A stretch of 64,000 nucleotides of DNA, taken from positions 248,001 through 312,000 of the forward strand of contig JAHRBI010000006.1 in the NCBI GenBank assembly GCA_019084025.1, given 5' to 3'. The stretch's first letter is position 1, and every line of letters starts with the position of its first letter. Below, in pieces: positions 38,344 through 47,639 of the stretch. Source of the stretch: Burkholderiaceae bacterium DAT-1 (GTDB lineage Bacteria; Pseudomonadota; Gammaproteobacteria; Burkholderiales; Chitinimonadaceae). Both the position numbers and the translations under genes were made by a program. The notes beneath the pieces were generated by a model. That model saw only the letters and a list, made by a program, of their open reading frames with translations. It ran no database searches and was not told the DNA's origin.

Positions 38344-41300
38344 ATGAGATTGTCGCGTCTGGCTCGTGCCACGCTTTTGGCTGTTGGTGTTGTATCCGCC
38401 GCATCCGCTTCGAATGGCTATTTCCGTCACCCTACGGTTCACGGCAATCAGCTCGTCTTTACTGCCGAGGGCGATCTCTGGACTGCCTCAATCACGGGCG
38501 GCGAGGCACATCGTCTCACCTCGCACGAGAGTGAAGAAAGTCGCTCGCATCTCTCGCCAGATGGCAAGCTGATCGCATTTGTTGCCAGCTACGAAGGCAC
38601 GCAGGAAGCGTGGGTGATGCCTGCTGCAGGCGGACAGCCACGCCGGCTCACCTTTGAGGGCGGCGCAGTTCATGTACTGGGTTGGACGCCAAAAGGTGAA
38701 GTGCTATACAGCGCATTCAATAGTGTCGGGCCGAACAATCAACGCGTCATCTCGACAGTCCATCCGGATACGCTCGCCCGTCGCACCTTTCCGCTGGCCG
38801 ATGTCACGGATGCGGAGATGAGTGACGATGGCAACACACTGTTTGTGGTGCGCCATGGGCCAACCGTGCGCAATGACAATCTCAAGCTATATCGCGGTGG
38901 TCTGGCTGCCGAAATCTGGCGCTTTGATGTGAATGGCAAATCGGAGGCCGTGAAGCTGGCTTTCAACTTCCCGGCTAAACGCCCCATGGTCTGGCAGGGT
39001 CGTCTGTACTTTGTCACCGACAAGGATGGTACAGACAACGTATGGTCCAGTACCTTTGACGGCAGCGACTTACGCCAGGAAACCCGCAATAGCGGGTGGG
39101 ATATGCGCGGCGTAAGTCTGGATCAGGGTCACATCGTCTACCAGCTGGGTGCCGACATTCATGTCTTCGACCTGGCGTCCGGCAAAGATAGCGTGCCGGA
39201 TATCCATCTCTCTTCAGATTTCCGTCAACAAGCCGAACGGACGATTCGTAATCCGCTGAACTGGCTCGAGTCTGTGGATCTCGCCGCCAGCGGCAATCGC
39301 GTCGCATTGGTTGCCCGTGGTCAGATTGCACTGGCGGGTCAGAACCAGCTGCGCCGCATCGATATCGCGACCCCTGCTGGCAGCCGCTCGCGCTTGGCCA
39401 CCATTAGCCATAACGGGAAATGGGTATATGCCATCAATGATGCCAATGGCGAGCAGCAAATCTGGCGCTTCCCGGCCGATGGCAGCCAGGGTGGCAAAGC
39501 GCTGACCAGCGATCAGGCCGGGTATCGCACTACCCTTGTCGAATCGCCGGATGGCAAATGGATTGTGCACGGGAACAAATTCGGCAAGCTGTGGCTGCTC
39601 GACATCGCCTCGGGCAAGAATACTCTGCTGGACGAAAGCATCAGCGGCGACTACAGCAATATTGTCTTCTCGCCAGACTCGAAGACGCTCGCCCTGTCGC
39701 GCACCGGCGCCACCGGTCAGCGCAACCAGATTGTGCTCGTTGAGATGAGCAGTGGTGGCAAACACATGGTCACCACAGAAAAATACGATAGCCACGATCC
39801 CGCCTTTAGTCCTGATGGCAAGTGGCTGTATTTCCTGTCAGATCGCAACTTTGAAGCGAGCATCGCGGGTCCGTGGGGCGATCGCAATATGGGTCCGTTC
39901 TTCGACAAGCGTACCAAGGTGTATGCTCTGGCACTGCAAGATGGTCTGCGCTTCCCGTTCCAGCCCAAGGATGAACTGGAAGTCAGCCAGGGCGATAAGG
40001 CAGCGGATAGCAAAGATCATGACAAGAAGTCAGCCGACAAGGACAAGTCTGGCGAAGGTGATAAGGCCAAACCTGATAGCAAGGCGCTGCCTGCAATCGT
40101 CTGGAATGGTCTGAATGGACGCCTGTTTGAGGTCCCGCTTGCTGCAGGCAACTATCGCGGGCTCGACCTCGATGACAAGCGACTCTACATTCTGGAGGCA
40201 AGCGGACAAGGCAAGCATGTGCTGAAGACGCTGCCCATCGAGGCTACGTCTCCGCAAGCCCTTGTATTTGCCAACGATGTCCGCGAAGCAGTGCTGTCGT
40301 CTGACAAGAAGAAAGTGATGATCCGCAAGCAAAACAATGACTTGCTGATCGCAGATGCAGGTGCCAAGTTGCCCGATGATGTCAGCAAGCTGGCCGTTCG
40401 CACGGGCGACTGGAACGTCACCCTGCAGCCGCGTGCCGAATGGAACCAGATGTTTGCCGACGCATGGCGCATGCACCGTGATTTCCTGTTCGACCCCAAT
40501 ATGCGCGGAGCCGACTGGAAGACCGTTCGCGCCAAATACGAGGCATTGCTGCCGCGCGTGAATGATCGTCTGGAACTGGAAGACTTGATTGCGCAGATGA
40601 ACAGCGAAGTCAGCACCCTGCACTCACAGATGCGGCCGGGCGATGTGCGTAATGCCGGAGATGGCAGTACCCCGGCCTTCCTTGGCGCTACAGTTGAAAA
40701 GGTAACGGATGGATACAAGGTTACGCACATTTATCGTGGTGATCCGGAGTTGCCGGATGAAGCCTCGCCACTGCTGAAGCCCGGTGTCGACATTCGTGAA
40801 GGCGATGTGATTACCGCCATTAACGGCAAGCTGACCATCGAGGCGCGCGACTTGAGCGATTTGCTGCGCAATCAGGCTGGCCAGCAAATCCTGATCGACT
40901 TCAAGCGTGGACAGGATGCCCGTCGAGCCATCATCATTGCGGCCAATGCCATGACAAATAGCGGTCTGCGCTATGGTGACTGGGAAGAGTCACTGCGCCG
41001 TAAGGTCGATGAAGCGAGTAAGGGCCGGATTGGTTACCTTCATTTGCGTGCCATGGGCGGCAATGATATCGCCAATTTTGCGCGTGAGTTCTATGCCAAT
41101 ATCAATCGCGACGGTCTGATCATCGACGTCCGCCGCAACAACGGCGGCAATATCGATAGCTGGATCATCGAAAAACTGCTGCGCCGTGCCTGGGCCTTCT
41201 GGCGTCCGCGCGATGGCTCGCCCGATTTCAAATACACCAATATGCAGCAAACCTTCCGTGGACATCTGGTGGTGCTGATTGACGAGCAATCGTACTCTGA

Positions 41301-41649
41301 CGGCGAAGCTTTTGCTGCAGGTATCAAGGAGCTGGGCATTGCGCCGCTGATTGGTAAGCGCACGGCCGGCGCCGGTGTGTGGCTGTCGGATGGCAACCGA
41401 CTGGTCGATGGCGGACAGGCGCGCGCAGCTGAAAATGGCGTGTTCTCGGTAAAAACCGGTGAGCTGATGGTGGAAGGTATCGGGGTAGAACCCGATATCC
41501 TCGTCGAGAACCCACCGCGCCATACCTTCGAAGGGGGCGATAAACAGCTTGAAGCAGCCATTCAGTGGTTGCAGGACAAACTGACACGTGAACCCATCAA
41601 ACCTTTAGTTCAAGGTGCGATCCCACCCGTTGGTAAGTCAGTTAAATAG
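38344..41649 (+). CDS. Tricorn protease homologue (S41 family), exported
   Basis: 1101 residues, the size of Thermoplasma Tricorn (1071). A signal peptide (1-22) is followed by two beta-propellers (about 25-680), a charged linker of Lys/Asp/Ser (KAADSKDHDKKSADKDKSGEGDK, near 555), a C1 helical region, a PDZ domain (STPAFLGATVEKVTDGYKV, near 780) and the S41 core. The nucleophile lies in DEQSYSDGEAFAAG and the catalytic His in STLHSQMRPGD. Tricorn hydrolyses short peptides, here in the periplasm. Ribosome site AGGAGG is just upstream of the ATG. Confidence 0.93.
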   Translation: MRLSRLARATLLAVGVVSAASASNGYFRHPTVHGNQLVFTAEGDLWTASITGGEAHRLTSHESEESRSHLSPDGKLIAFVASYEGTQEAWVMPAAGGQPRRLTFEGGAVHVLGWTPKGEVLYSAFNSVGPNNQRVISTVHPDTLARRTFPLADVTDAEMSDDGNTLFVVRHGPTVRNDNLKLYRGGLAAEIWRFDVNGKSEAVKLAFNFPAKRPMVWQGRLYFVTDKDGTDNVWSSTFDGSDLRQETRNSGWDMRGVSLDQGHIVYQLGADIHVFDLASGKDSVPDIHLSSDFRQQAERTIRNPLNWLESVDLAASGNRVALVARGQIALAGQNQLRRIDIATPAGSRSRLATISHNGKWVYAINDANGEQQIWRFPADGSQGGKALTSDQAGYRTTLVESPDGKWIVHGNKFGKLWLLDIASGKNTLLDESISGDYSNIVFSPDSKTLALSRTGATGQRNQIVLVEMSSGGKHMVTTEKYDSHDPAFSPDGKWLYFLSDRNFEASIAGPWGDRNMGPFFDKRTKVYALALQDGLRFPFQPKDELEVSQGDKAADSKDHDKKSADKDKSGEGDKAKPDSKALPAIVWNGLNGRLFEVPLAAGNYRGLDLDDKRLYILEASGQGKHVLKTLPIEATSPQALVFANDVREAVLSSDKKKVMIRKQNNDLLIADAGAKLPDDVSKLAVRTGDWNVTLQPRAEWNQMFADAWRMHRDFLFDPNMRGADWKTVRAKYEALLPRVNDRLELEDLIAQMNSEVSTLHSQMRPGDVRNAGDGSTPAFLGATVEKVTDGYKVTHIYRGDPELPDEASPLLKPGVDIREGDVITAINGKLTIEARDLSDLLRNQAGQQILIDFKRGQDARRAIIIAANAMTNSGLRYGDWEESLRRKVDEASKGRIGYLHLRAMGGNDIANFAREFYANINRDGLIIDVRRNNGGNIDSWIIEKLLRRAWAFWRPRDGSPDFKYTNMQQTFRGHLVVLIDEQSYSDGEAFAAGIKELGIAPLIGKRTAGAGVWLSDGNRLVDGGQARAAENGVFSVKTGELMVEGIGVEPDILVENPPRHTFEGGDKQLEAAIQWLQDKLTREPIKPLVQGAIPPVGKSVK

Positions 41650-41694
41650 CGACTAACCAGCAGCTATCTAACACCTGAAACAATCAGTGTTTAC

Positions 41695-41715
41695 ACGGGG
41701 CTTCGGCCCCGTTTT
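41695..41715 (+). terminator. Terminator after the Tricorn homologue
   Basis: 7-bp stem ACGGGGC / GCCCCGT with a stable TTCG tetraloop, followed by TTT, about 45 bp past the stop. Confidence 0.8.
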
Positions 41716-41805
41716 CATCTAGTTCTCTCCCCAAATCCATCTTTGCTTTTGCATCTGTCTTGTCTAAAACAAAGGGTGCCCCATCCTTTCTACAGGCAGA
41801 TTCAC

Positions 41806-42936
41806 ATGTCTCCGTCACAACAAGGTAAAGCAGCGCTCGTAGCTCTATGCGTTCTCATGCTGGTCAGCGCAGCTCAAGATGGATCCCTGACAGCGTGGTT
41901 GATGTTGGCAGGAAGTCTGGGCTTGGCGTGGATGGGGTGGCAGGGTATCGACAATGCACTCTCTACGCAGAAGCAGACCCTGGAGCGGCAGTCTGCTGCG
42001 GTAGATCATTCATCCAGTAGTGATCACGATCTGGCGCGTAAGCTGGAGCGCGTGATTGCAGATGTGGTGCCCATTTGGGAGCGCAACGTCGAACTGGCAA
42101 GAAGTCAGACCGAGTCATCTACCAATGCATTGATTCAGCGATTCTCGCAAATACTGAGTACGCATAAGTCTAGCCTCAATTCACACGGCGAAAATGCGAA
42201 TGAAATCGTCAGCTCCATTCACGACGGCGAGCAGGATTTAGGAACAATCATCGGCAAGCTGCAAGAGGCCGTAGCATCCCGGCAACGCTTCCATTCAGAT
42301 ATCGTCGAGCTGTCGCGCTTCACCGAAGAGCTGAAGGTCATGGCATCCGACGTGGCTACCATTGCCGGACAAACCAATCTGCTGGCACTCAATGCAGCCA
42401 TCGAAGCCGCCCGTGCTGGTGAGCATGGACGTGGATTCGCTGTGGTGGCCGATGAGGTGCGCAAACTGTCTACGCTCTCCGGCGAGACGGGTAAGCGGAT
42501 TGCCGAAAAGATCGTAAATGCCAATCAGGCCATGAGTTCTCTGGTAGAGATAGCACGCGTATCAGCCGAATCAGATGGGCAGATTATTGGGGATGCCAAC
42601 ACAGTCATCCATCGTGTGATCAGTCAGTTTGATGAAGCTGTACGCCGTCTGCAGGCCGAACTATCCGAGGAAAGCCAGCATGCCGCCACGCTGGAGCATG
42701 AGGTCGAGCAAGTACTCGTTGATTTGCAGTATCAGGATCGCATGAGCCAGATACTGTCCCATGTCATTACTGACATGAAGAAAATGCAGGAAGCCATGCA
42801 GCAAGGTGCCATTCTTTCGGTGAATATCGAGCAATGGATGCAAGCACTTGAAAAAACCTACACCACCCTTGAGCAGCGTTCGGTTCATCACGGCAAACAT
42901 GCGCAGACCGGTGCGACAGAAATCACCTATTTCTAG
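41806..42936 (+). CDS. Methyl-accepting chemotaxis-type receptor without ligand domain
   Basis: 376 residues. Two short hydrophobic segments (about 8-23 and 27-45) give an N-terminal membrane hairpin with no room for a periplasmic sensor domain. A coiled-coil signalling domain follows, with the conserved tip [32 protein letters not shown] (residues 190-221). The C-terminal helix has [10 protein letters not shown] (306-315), where D311 and Q315 form a DxxxQ pattern like that of CheZ. Start at 41806 is the first ATG after the terminator with a plausible site. First gene of a four-gene cluster with cheY, cheD and cheB. No CheA, CheW or CheR is nearby. Confidence 0.9.
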   Translation: MSPSQQGKAALVALCVLMLVSAAQDGSLTAWLMLAGSLGLAWMGWQGIDNALSTQKQTLERQSAAVDHSSSSDHDLARKLERVIADVVPIWERNVELARSQTESSTNALIQRFSQILSTHKSSLNSHGENANEIVSSIHDGEQDLGTIIGKLQEAVASRQRFHSDIVELSRFTEELKVMASDVATIAGQTNLLALNAAIEAARAGEHGRGFAVVADEVRKLSTLSGETGKRIAEKIVNANQAMSSLVEIARVSAESDGQIIGDANTVIHRVISQFDEAVRRLQAELSEESQHAATLEHEVEQVLVDLQYQDRMSQILSHVITDMKKMQEAMQQGAILSVNIEQWMQALEKTYTTLEQRSVHHGKHAQTGATEITYF

Positions 42937-42985
42937 TCACTGAAAGCTCACCCTTTCCAGTCGACTAACCTTGGGAATAGAACTC

Positions 42986-43357
42986 ATGAGCAAGAAAACC
43001 ATTCTCGTCGTTGATGATTCCTCGTCGCTTCGTCAGGTTGTCAATATTGCACTCAGTGGTGCCGGATATGAAGTAGTCGAAGCCTCAGATGGCAAGGATG
43101 CGCTCACCAAGCTAGATGGTCGCAAATTCCATTTGGTCATTTCAGATGTGAACATGCCCAATATGGACGGCATTACTTTCGTGAAGAATATGAAGCAGAA
43201 TCCAACCTATAAATTCACGCCTGTGATCATGCTGACCACGGAAGGTGATGAGAGCAAAAAGCAGGAAGGCCAGGCGGCAGGCGCCAAGGCCTGGGTGCTG
43301 AAGCCATTCCAGCCAGCGCAAATGCTGGCCGCCGTCAGTAAGCTCGTCCTGCCGTAA
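42986..43357 (+). CDS. cheY: CheY-like single-domain response regulator
   Basis: 123 residues, one receiver domain. D10, D11, phosphoacceptor D54 (VISDVNMPNMDG), T84 and K106 (KPFQP) are all present. It has no output domain, so it acts by protein-protein contact, most likely on the flagellar motor. Lies 49 bp after the receptor gene; the start ATG 42986 is preferred over GTG/TTG codons upstream. Confidence 0.94.
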   Translation: MSKKTILVVDDSSSLRQVVNIALSGAGYEVVEASDGKDALTKLDGRKFHLVISDVNMPNMDGITFVKNMKQNPTYKFTPVIMLTTEGDESKKQEGQAAGAKAWVLKPFQPAQMLAAVSKLVLP

Positions 43358-43388
43358 TGCGTATGCGGATGGCCATGGGGCTACCACC

Positions 43389-43922
43389 ATGACCTCCTCC
43401 CCGCCCAATCAGGCGACCCCGGCCATTCAGGCCATCGAGCATTTCGTCCATCCGGGACAAATTTGTTTCGATAAAGCTCCGGGGCACATTCTGACCTTGC
43501 TCGGCACCTGTATTTCCATAACAGTCTGGCATCCCGAACGCAAACTTGGCGGTCTATGCCACTATTTACTGCCGGAACCCGATCCACGTAAACCCACCGC
43601 GTCCGATGATGGTCGCTACGCCACGCTGGCCGTTTCCCAGCTCGTCATGCACATGACACGCTTTCAAACTCAACCTGCAGAGTACGTAACGCGAATGTTT
43701 GGCGGGACTGAAACAACGTCATCGCGTCATGCCGCGCTTGAAATCGGCTTGCGCAACATTGCGGCGGGGCTCGATTTGCTGGCAGCATATGGCCTTAAGC
43801 TGGCCGATGCCGATGTAGGTGGGCGCCGGTACAGGCGGCTGGATTTCGATCTTGGTACAGGTCAGGTGAATGTAAGTTATGGCCCATTCCAGGGTGCGAT
43901 GAAATCTGGAGGACGATCATGA
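43389..43922 (+). CDS. cheD: Chemoreceptor glutamine deamidase CheD
   Basis: 177 residues. Deamidates receptor glutamines. The active-site Cys41 ([11 protein letters not shown]) and His58 (GGLCHYLLP) are spaced 17 residues apart as in Thermotoga CheD. The ATG at 43389 is the natural start. The stop codon overlaps the cheB start by four bases (ATGA). Confidence 0.95.
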   Translation: MTSSPPNQATPAIQAIEHFVHPGQICFDKAPGHILTLLGTCISITVWHPERKLGGLCHYLLPEPDPRKPTASDDGRYATLAVSQLVMHMTRFQTQPAEYVTRMFGGTETTSSRHAALEIGLRNIAAGLDLLAAYGLKLADADVGGRRYRRLDFDLGTGQVNVSYGPFQGAMKSGGRS

Positions 43923-45028
43923 TAAAGGTATTAGGTGTCGATGATTCAGCGGTCGTTCGTCAGGTACTGAGCGAATTGATCGCCAAGGAACCAGGCCTTG
44001 AGCTCATCGGTACGGCATCCGACCCGATCTTTGCGATGAAAATGATGCAAACACAGTGGCCAGACGTCATCGTACTGGACATTGAAATGCCGCGCATGGA
44101 TGGTCTGACCTTTCTCAAACAGATCATGCAGCAGCGTCCAACGCCTGTCATTATCTGCTCATCGCTCGCCAAAGAGGGTGCGCATGCCACCATTGAGGCG
44201 CTGGCAAACGGCGCTGTCAGCATCATTACCAAGCCTAGTTTGGGGCTAAAAAGCTTTCTTGAGGATCGTTCGACAGGTTTGATTGGTGCGATCAGGGAAG
44301 CCGCGCACGCACGAGTCAAGCGCCTGTCATCCCCACCAGTCTCTCAATCCGTCCCCCCCTCCTCAAACACATCGCCTATCCTGCCGGATCGCACCAAGCT
44401 ATCGCCTGATGTAGTACTTGCCCCACCCACACCAGGGGCGATGCACACCACGACTGAGCGGTTTATTGCGATCGGAACCAGCACAGGGGGAACACAGGCA
44501 CTCGATATGTTGCTCCGGCAAATGCCGGCAACTAGTCCGGGGATTGTCATTGTGCAGCATATGCCTGAAAAATTTACCGAAGCCTTTGCTGAGCGGCTCA
44601 ATAGTATCTCCGGCATGGACGTTCGCGAAGCCAGAAATGGGGATCGCGTTTTGCCCGGATTAGCCCTGATTGCACCGGGCGGAAAGCATATGCTCGTTCA
44701 TCGTAATGGCGCCCAGTATCAGATTGAAGTCATTGATGGCCCGCTGGTGAGCCGGCATAAGCCATCAGTTGATGTGCTATTCCGTTCCGTTGCCAAATCA
44801 GCCGGACGCAATGCAGTTGGCGTCATTCTGACCGGCATGGGCGATGATGGCGCTAAAGGATTGAAAGAAATGTACGATGCGGGCGCATACACCATTGCTC
44901 AAGATGAAAAAAGCTGCGTCGTATTTGGTATGCCCAAAGAGGCGATCAAACTCGGTGCCGCCAAAATGATCACCGGATTGGAGTCTATCCCCAGAATCAT
45001 GTTGTCACAGGGGAAGTCAACGGTTTAG
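43919..45028 (+). CDS. cheB: Chemotaxis response regulator protein-glutamate methylesterase
   Basis: 369 residues. Receiver domain (1-120) with D54 and K105, linker 135-180, then the methylesterase with Ser188 (AIGTSTGGT), His214 ([10 protein letters not shown]) and Asp310 (LTGMGDDGA). It removes receptor methyl groups and can deamidate glutamines. Overlaps cheD by four bases. Last gene of the receptor-cheY-cheD-cheB cluster. Confidence 0.96.
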   Translation: MIKVLGVDDSAVVRQVLSELIAKEPGLELIGTASDPIFAMKMMQTQWPDVIVLDIEMPRMDGLTFLKQIMQQRPTPVIICSSLAKEGAHATIEALANGAVSIITKPSLGLKSFLEDRSTGLIGAIREAAHARVKRLSSPPVSQSVPPSSNTSPILPDRTKLSPDVVLAPPTPGAMHTTTERFIAIGTSTGGTQALDMLLRQMPATSPGIVIVQHMPEKFTEAFAERLNSISGMDVREARNGDRVLPGLALIAPGGKHMLVHRNGAQYQIEVIDGPLVSRHKPSVDVLFRSVAKSAGRNAVGVILTGMGDDGAKGLKEMYDAGAYTIAQDEKSCVVFGMPKEAIKLGAAKMITGLESIPRIMLSQGKSTV

Positions 45029-45138
45029 CCCTCGCGCTTTGTTGCGAATATCGCAGCAGCATATTGCCTGTGCTTTTACAAGCGCCAAAGCTGTGCCAAT
45101 CTAAACCGGTGAAAACCGACATTCTCCTCCAGTCCCTC

Positions 45139-45579
45139 ATGACCATTCCGCCGTGGCTCTATGTCGCTGCGGCCTTGGTTTTGCTCGCCATTGTGCTATC
45201 TGCATGGAGTGAAATGCGCCGTGCCGATCTCATCGCGGCGCGCAAACGCAAAATACGCGAGGCGCTGGCCAACTTTAGTGTCAGTCGGACAATCTATGTC
45301 GATGATCATGTGAGCGAGGTATTTTTGTATAGCGCGGCCAATTCCCGGCGCTTGCTTGAACTGAATAATGAAATTGTCCGCTACGGACACGGTAGTGCCC
45401 AGTGGCTCTATTTCGTACCTGAACGCAAACTCTTCTTTATTCTGGAACTGGTCGCCATTGATCCGGAAGATTCGCTTCACTTTATCCAGACCGTTCACCC
45501 AATCAAGCCTGCGCGGGCGCGACAGGTACTGGTGCGCCATCCGGACATGTATGCACAGTTGTTTGGCGAGCATATTTAG
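45139..45579 (+). CDS. Hypothetical protein with one N-terminal membrane helix
   Basis: 146 residues, family not recognised. An N-terminal hydrophobic helix (WLYVAAALVLLAIVLSAW, about 5-22) is followed by a basic stretch and a soluble alpha/beta domain (RTIYVDDHVSEVFLYSAANSRRLLELNNEIVRYG and LYFVPERKLFFILELVAIDP). Orientation is probably N-out, C-in. The start is uncertain: ATG 45139 is taken, GTG 45109 and TTG 45064 are in frame and none has a good ribosome site. Located between cheB and hpnE on the same strand, with no sign of functional linkage. Confidence 0.65.
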   Translation: MTIPPWLYVAAALVLLAIVLSAWSEMRRADLIAARKRKIREALANFSVSRTIYVDDHVSEVFLYSAANSRRLLELNNEIVRYGHGSAQWLYFVPERKLFFILELVAIDPEDSLHFIQTVHPIKPARARQVLVRHPDMYAQLFGEHI

Positions 45580-45703
45580 TGCGTATCAAACCATTTAGTG
45601 CGAATCAGGCCAATTAATGCACGCCAAATCGCAGTAGTGATCGTTCAACCCCCGCAAACCCGCTAAAATCCAGCTCCGTCCTTTCTTGTCAAACGAGCTG
45701 ATC

Positions 45704-47020
45704 ATGAACCATGCAGTAGCAGTCATCGGTGCAGGATTTGCTGGCTGTGCTGCAGCGGTCACCCTGGCTGAAGCCGGACATCATGTCAGCGTCTTTGAAG
45801 CCGGTCCGCTGCCGGGTGGTCGGGCTCGCAGGGTCGAACTGTCCATAGCAGGCAGGATGCATGCGCTCGACAACGGCCAGCACCTGCTGATTGGTGCGTA
45901 TCAAAGCACCCTTTCAATGATGCGTTTAGTTGGCGTTGATCCGGAACGGGTACTCAAGCGTCAGGCACTTGATCTGGATATGGGCGACACGTTCCGCTTG
46001 TGCTGCCCCGCCCTTCCTTCTCCATTGCACGCGCTCTTTGGCCTGCTTGGTGCAAAAGGCGTGTCACTCGCTGACCGTCTGGGTGCATTGCGTGCAATGA
46101 CGCATGCACGACTCACCGGATATCGTTTATCAAGCGATACCACCGTGCAGCACTGGCTTCAGATGGCCGGACAATCGGAGCAGATGATCCGCTGCCTGTG
46201 GGAACCGCTCACGCTGGCGGCACTCAATACACCCATTCAAAAGGCCTCGGCACAGGTGCTTTTGAATGTTTTGCGCGACTCGCTCGGTGGCTCACGACAG
46301 GATAGTGATTTTTTAATCCCTGTAACGGACTTAAGTGAACTGTTTCCATTGCCTGCCATGCGCTATGTCCAGCAACATGGCGGCCAGTTCTTGCCCGGCA
46401 AAATGGTGCGCAAACTGGCTCGCAACAACAGTAAGTGGTGTGTGGACGATCGCATCGAGCATTTCGACCATGTCATCATCGCGCTACCGCCGCATCGGGT
46501 AGATATGCTGGAGACAGACTGGCCTGGCTGGTCATCAGTCTGCCAAACGCTCAAAGAGCTGGCGTACCAGCCTATCACGACACTCTATCTTCAGTTTCCG
46601 GCAACGTTTAGGCTTGGCAAAGCCATGATGGGTTTGGTGGGAACAACCGCACAATGGATATTTGACCATGGCGACATCAGTCAGCGGCCAGGCCTGCTGG
46701 CTGTGGTGATCAGTGCCGAAGGATCCCATCAAGCATGGACGCAGGCACAATTGACTGATCATGTTCTGGGCGAATTGCGTACGCGTCTGCCAGATTTGCC
46801 TGAGCCTGAATGGACAAAAGTCATCACCGAAAAGCGGGCAACATTCGCATGTGTGCCCGGTATACAGCGCTTACCCAATCAGCTGGATACGTCGCTGTAT
46901 CTTGCCGGAGACCATACACAAGGCGACTATCCCGCTACCATCGAAGGTGCCGTACGCTCGGGACAGGCTGCGGCGTACAGCCTCATTGCCAATTTGCGGC
47001 GACAAGACATTCGCTCCTGA
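45704..47020 (+). CDS. hpnE: Hydroxysqualene dehydroxylase HpnE
   Basis: 438-residue FAD-dependent amine-oxidase-fold protein. N-terminal Rossmann motif VIGAGFAGCAAAVTLAEAGHHVSVFEA, the RARRVE block, HALDNGQHLLIGAYQSTLSMMRLVG and C-terminal LYLAGDHTQGDYPATIEGAVRSGQAAA place it in HpnE, which reduces hydroxysqualene to squalene after HpnC and HpnD. In many betaproteobacteria the three genes are clustered; here hpnE is alone in the window, so hpnC and hpnD must be elsewhere if the path is complete. It could also act in carotenoid-like synthesis. Start at ATG 45704. Confidence 0.88.
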   Translation: MNHAVAVIGAGFAGCAAAVTLAEAGHHVSVFEAGPLPGGRARRVELSIAGRMHALDNGQHLLIGAYQSTLSMMRLVGVDPERVLKRQALDLDMGDTFRLCCPALPSPLHALFGLLGAKGVSLADRLGALRAMTHARLTGYRLSSDTTVQHWLQMAGQSEQMIRCLWEPLTLAALNTPIQKASAQVLLNVLRDSLGGSRQDSDFLIPVTDLSELFPLPAMRYVQQHGGQFLPGKMVRKLARNNSKWCVDDRIEHFDHVIIALPPHRVDMLETDWPGWSSVCQTLKELAYQPITTLYLQFPATFRLGKAMMGLVGTTAQWIFDHGDISQRPGLLAVVISAEGSHQAWTQAQLTDHVLGELRTRLPDLPEPEWTKVITEKRATFACVPGIQRLPNQLDTSLYLAGDHTQGDYPATIEGAVRSGQAAAYSLIANLRRQDIRS

Positions 47021-47087
47021 TCACCATAGTGCGGTGGTATCGGCTACACTGTCTGTAAGTCCAGTTTTTGTCCGCAGCACACCATTC

Positions 47088-47639
47088 ATGACCAATAGCC
47101 CGGAATTCCTGACCACGCGAGATGCAGCCGCCATTCTGGGCGTGTCCGTCGCCACCATCCAGCAAATGGTTGAGTCTGGCAAATTACGGGCATGGAAAAC
47201 CTCTGGCGGACACCGCCGTATCTTCAAGGATTCGGTGGATGCTTTACTTGCCTCCTCCAGTCAGCGTCCTCTCGATATTGTCATCGCAGAGGATGATCAG
47301 GATTTGCGCAAACTCTATCGTCTGCTATTTGATCAATGGGGAATGGGCGGCAATGTAGAAATTTTTGAAAATGGCGTGCAGGCTTTGCTGCGCATCGCCC
47401 GCCGTCCGCCCGATTTACTGATTACCGACTTGATGATGCCGTCTGTTGATGGTTTTGAAGTGGTGCGTCAGGTACGCGCCGACCCCATGTGTGCCAGCAT
47501 GCAGATCGTGGCGGTGACCGCGATGCCCAAAGAGGTCGTCGCCAAAGAAGGCTTACCCGCCGATATTCGCGTCCTCTCCAAACCTGTCGATTTTGCCGTA
47601 CTGGAGCAGATTGTACGTAAGGCTGCGCGTCTCGCTTAG
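47088..47639 (+). CDS. Response regulator with N-terminal excisionase/MerR-like DNA-binding domain
   Basis: 183 residues. Residues 5-50 (EFLTTRDAAAILGVSVATIQQMVESGKLRAWKTSGGHRRI) form an HTH_17/BldC-type helix-turn-helix. Residues 60-180 are a receiver domain with E68, D69, D70, phosphoacceptor D114 (LITDLMMPS), T144 and K165. The DNA-binding domain is in front of the receiver, opposite to the common order. The frame is open upstream, but the ATG at 47088 begins the HTH. Its stop codon overlaps the stop of the convergent H-NOX-partner kinase, and it is the likely transcription output of that kinase. Confidence 0.9.
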   Translation: MTNSPEFLTTRDAAAILGVSVATIQQMVESGKLRAWKTSGGHRRIFKDSVDALLASSSQRPLDIVIAEDDQDLRKLYRLLFDQWGMGGNVEIFENGVQALLRIARRPPDLLITDLMMPSVDGFEVVRQVRADPMCASMQIVAVTAMPKEVVAKEGLPADIRVLSKPVDFAVLEQIVRKAARLA

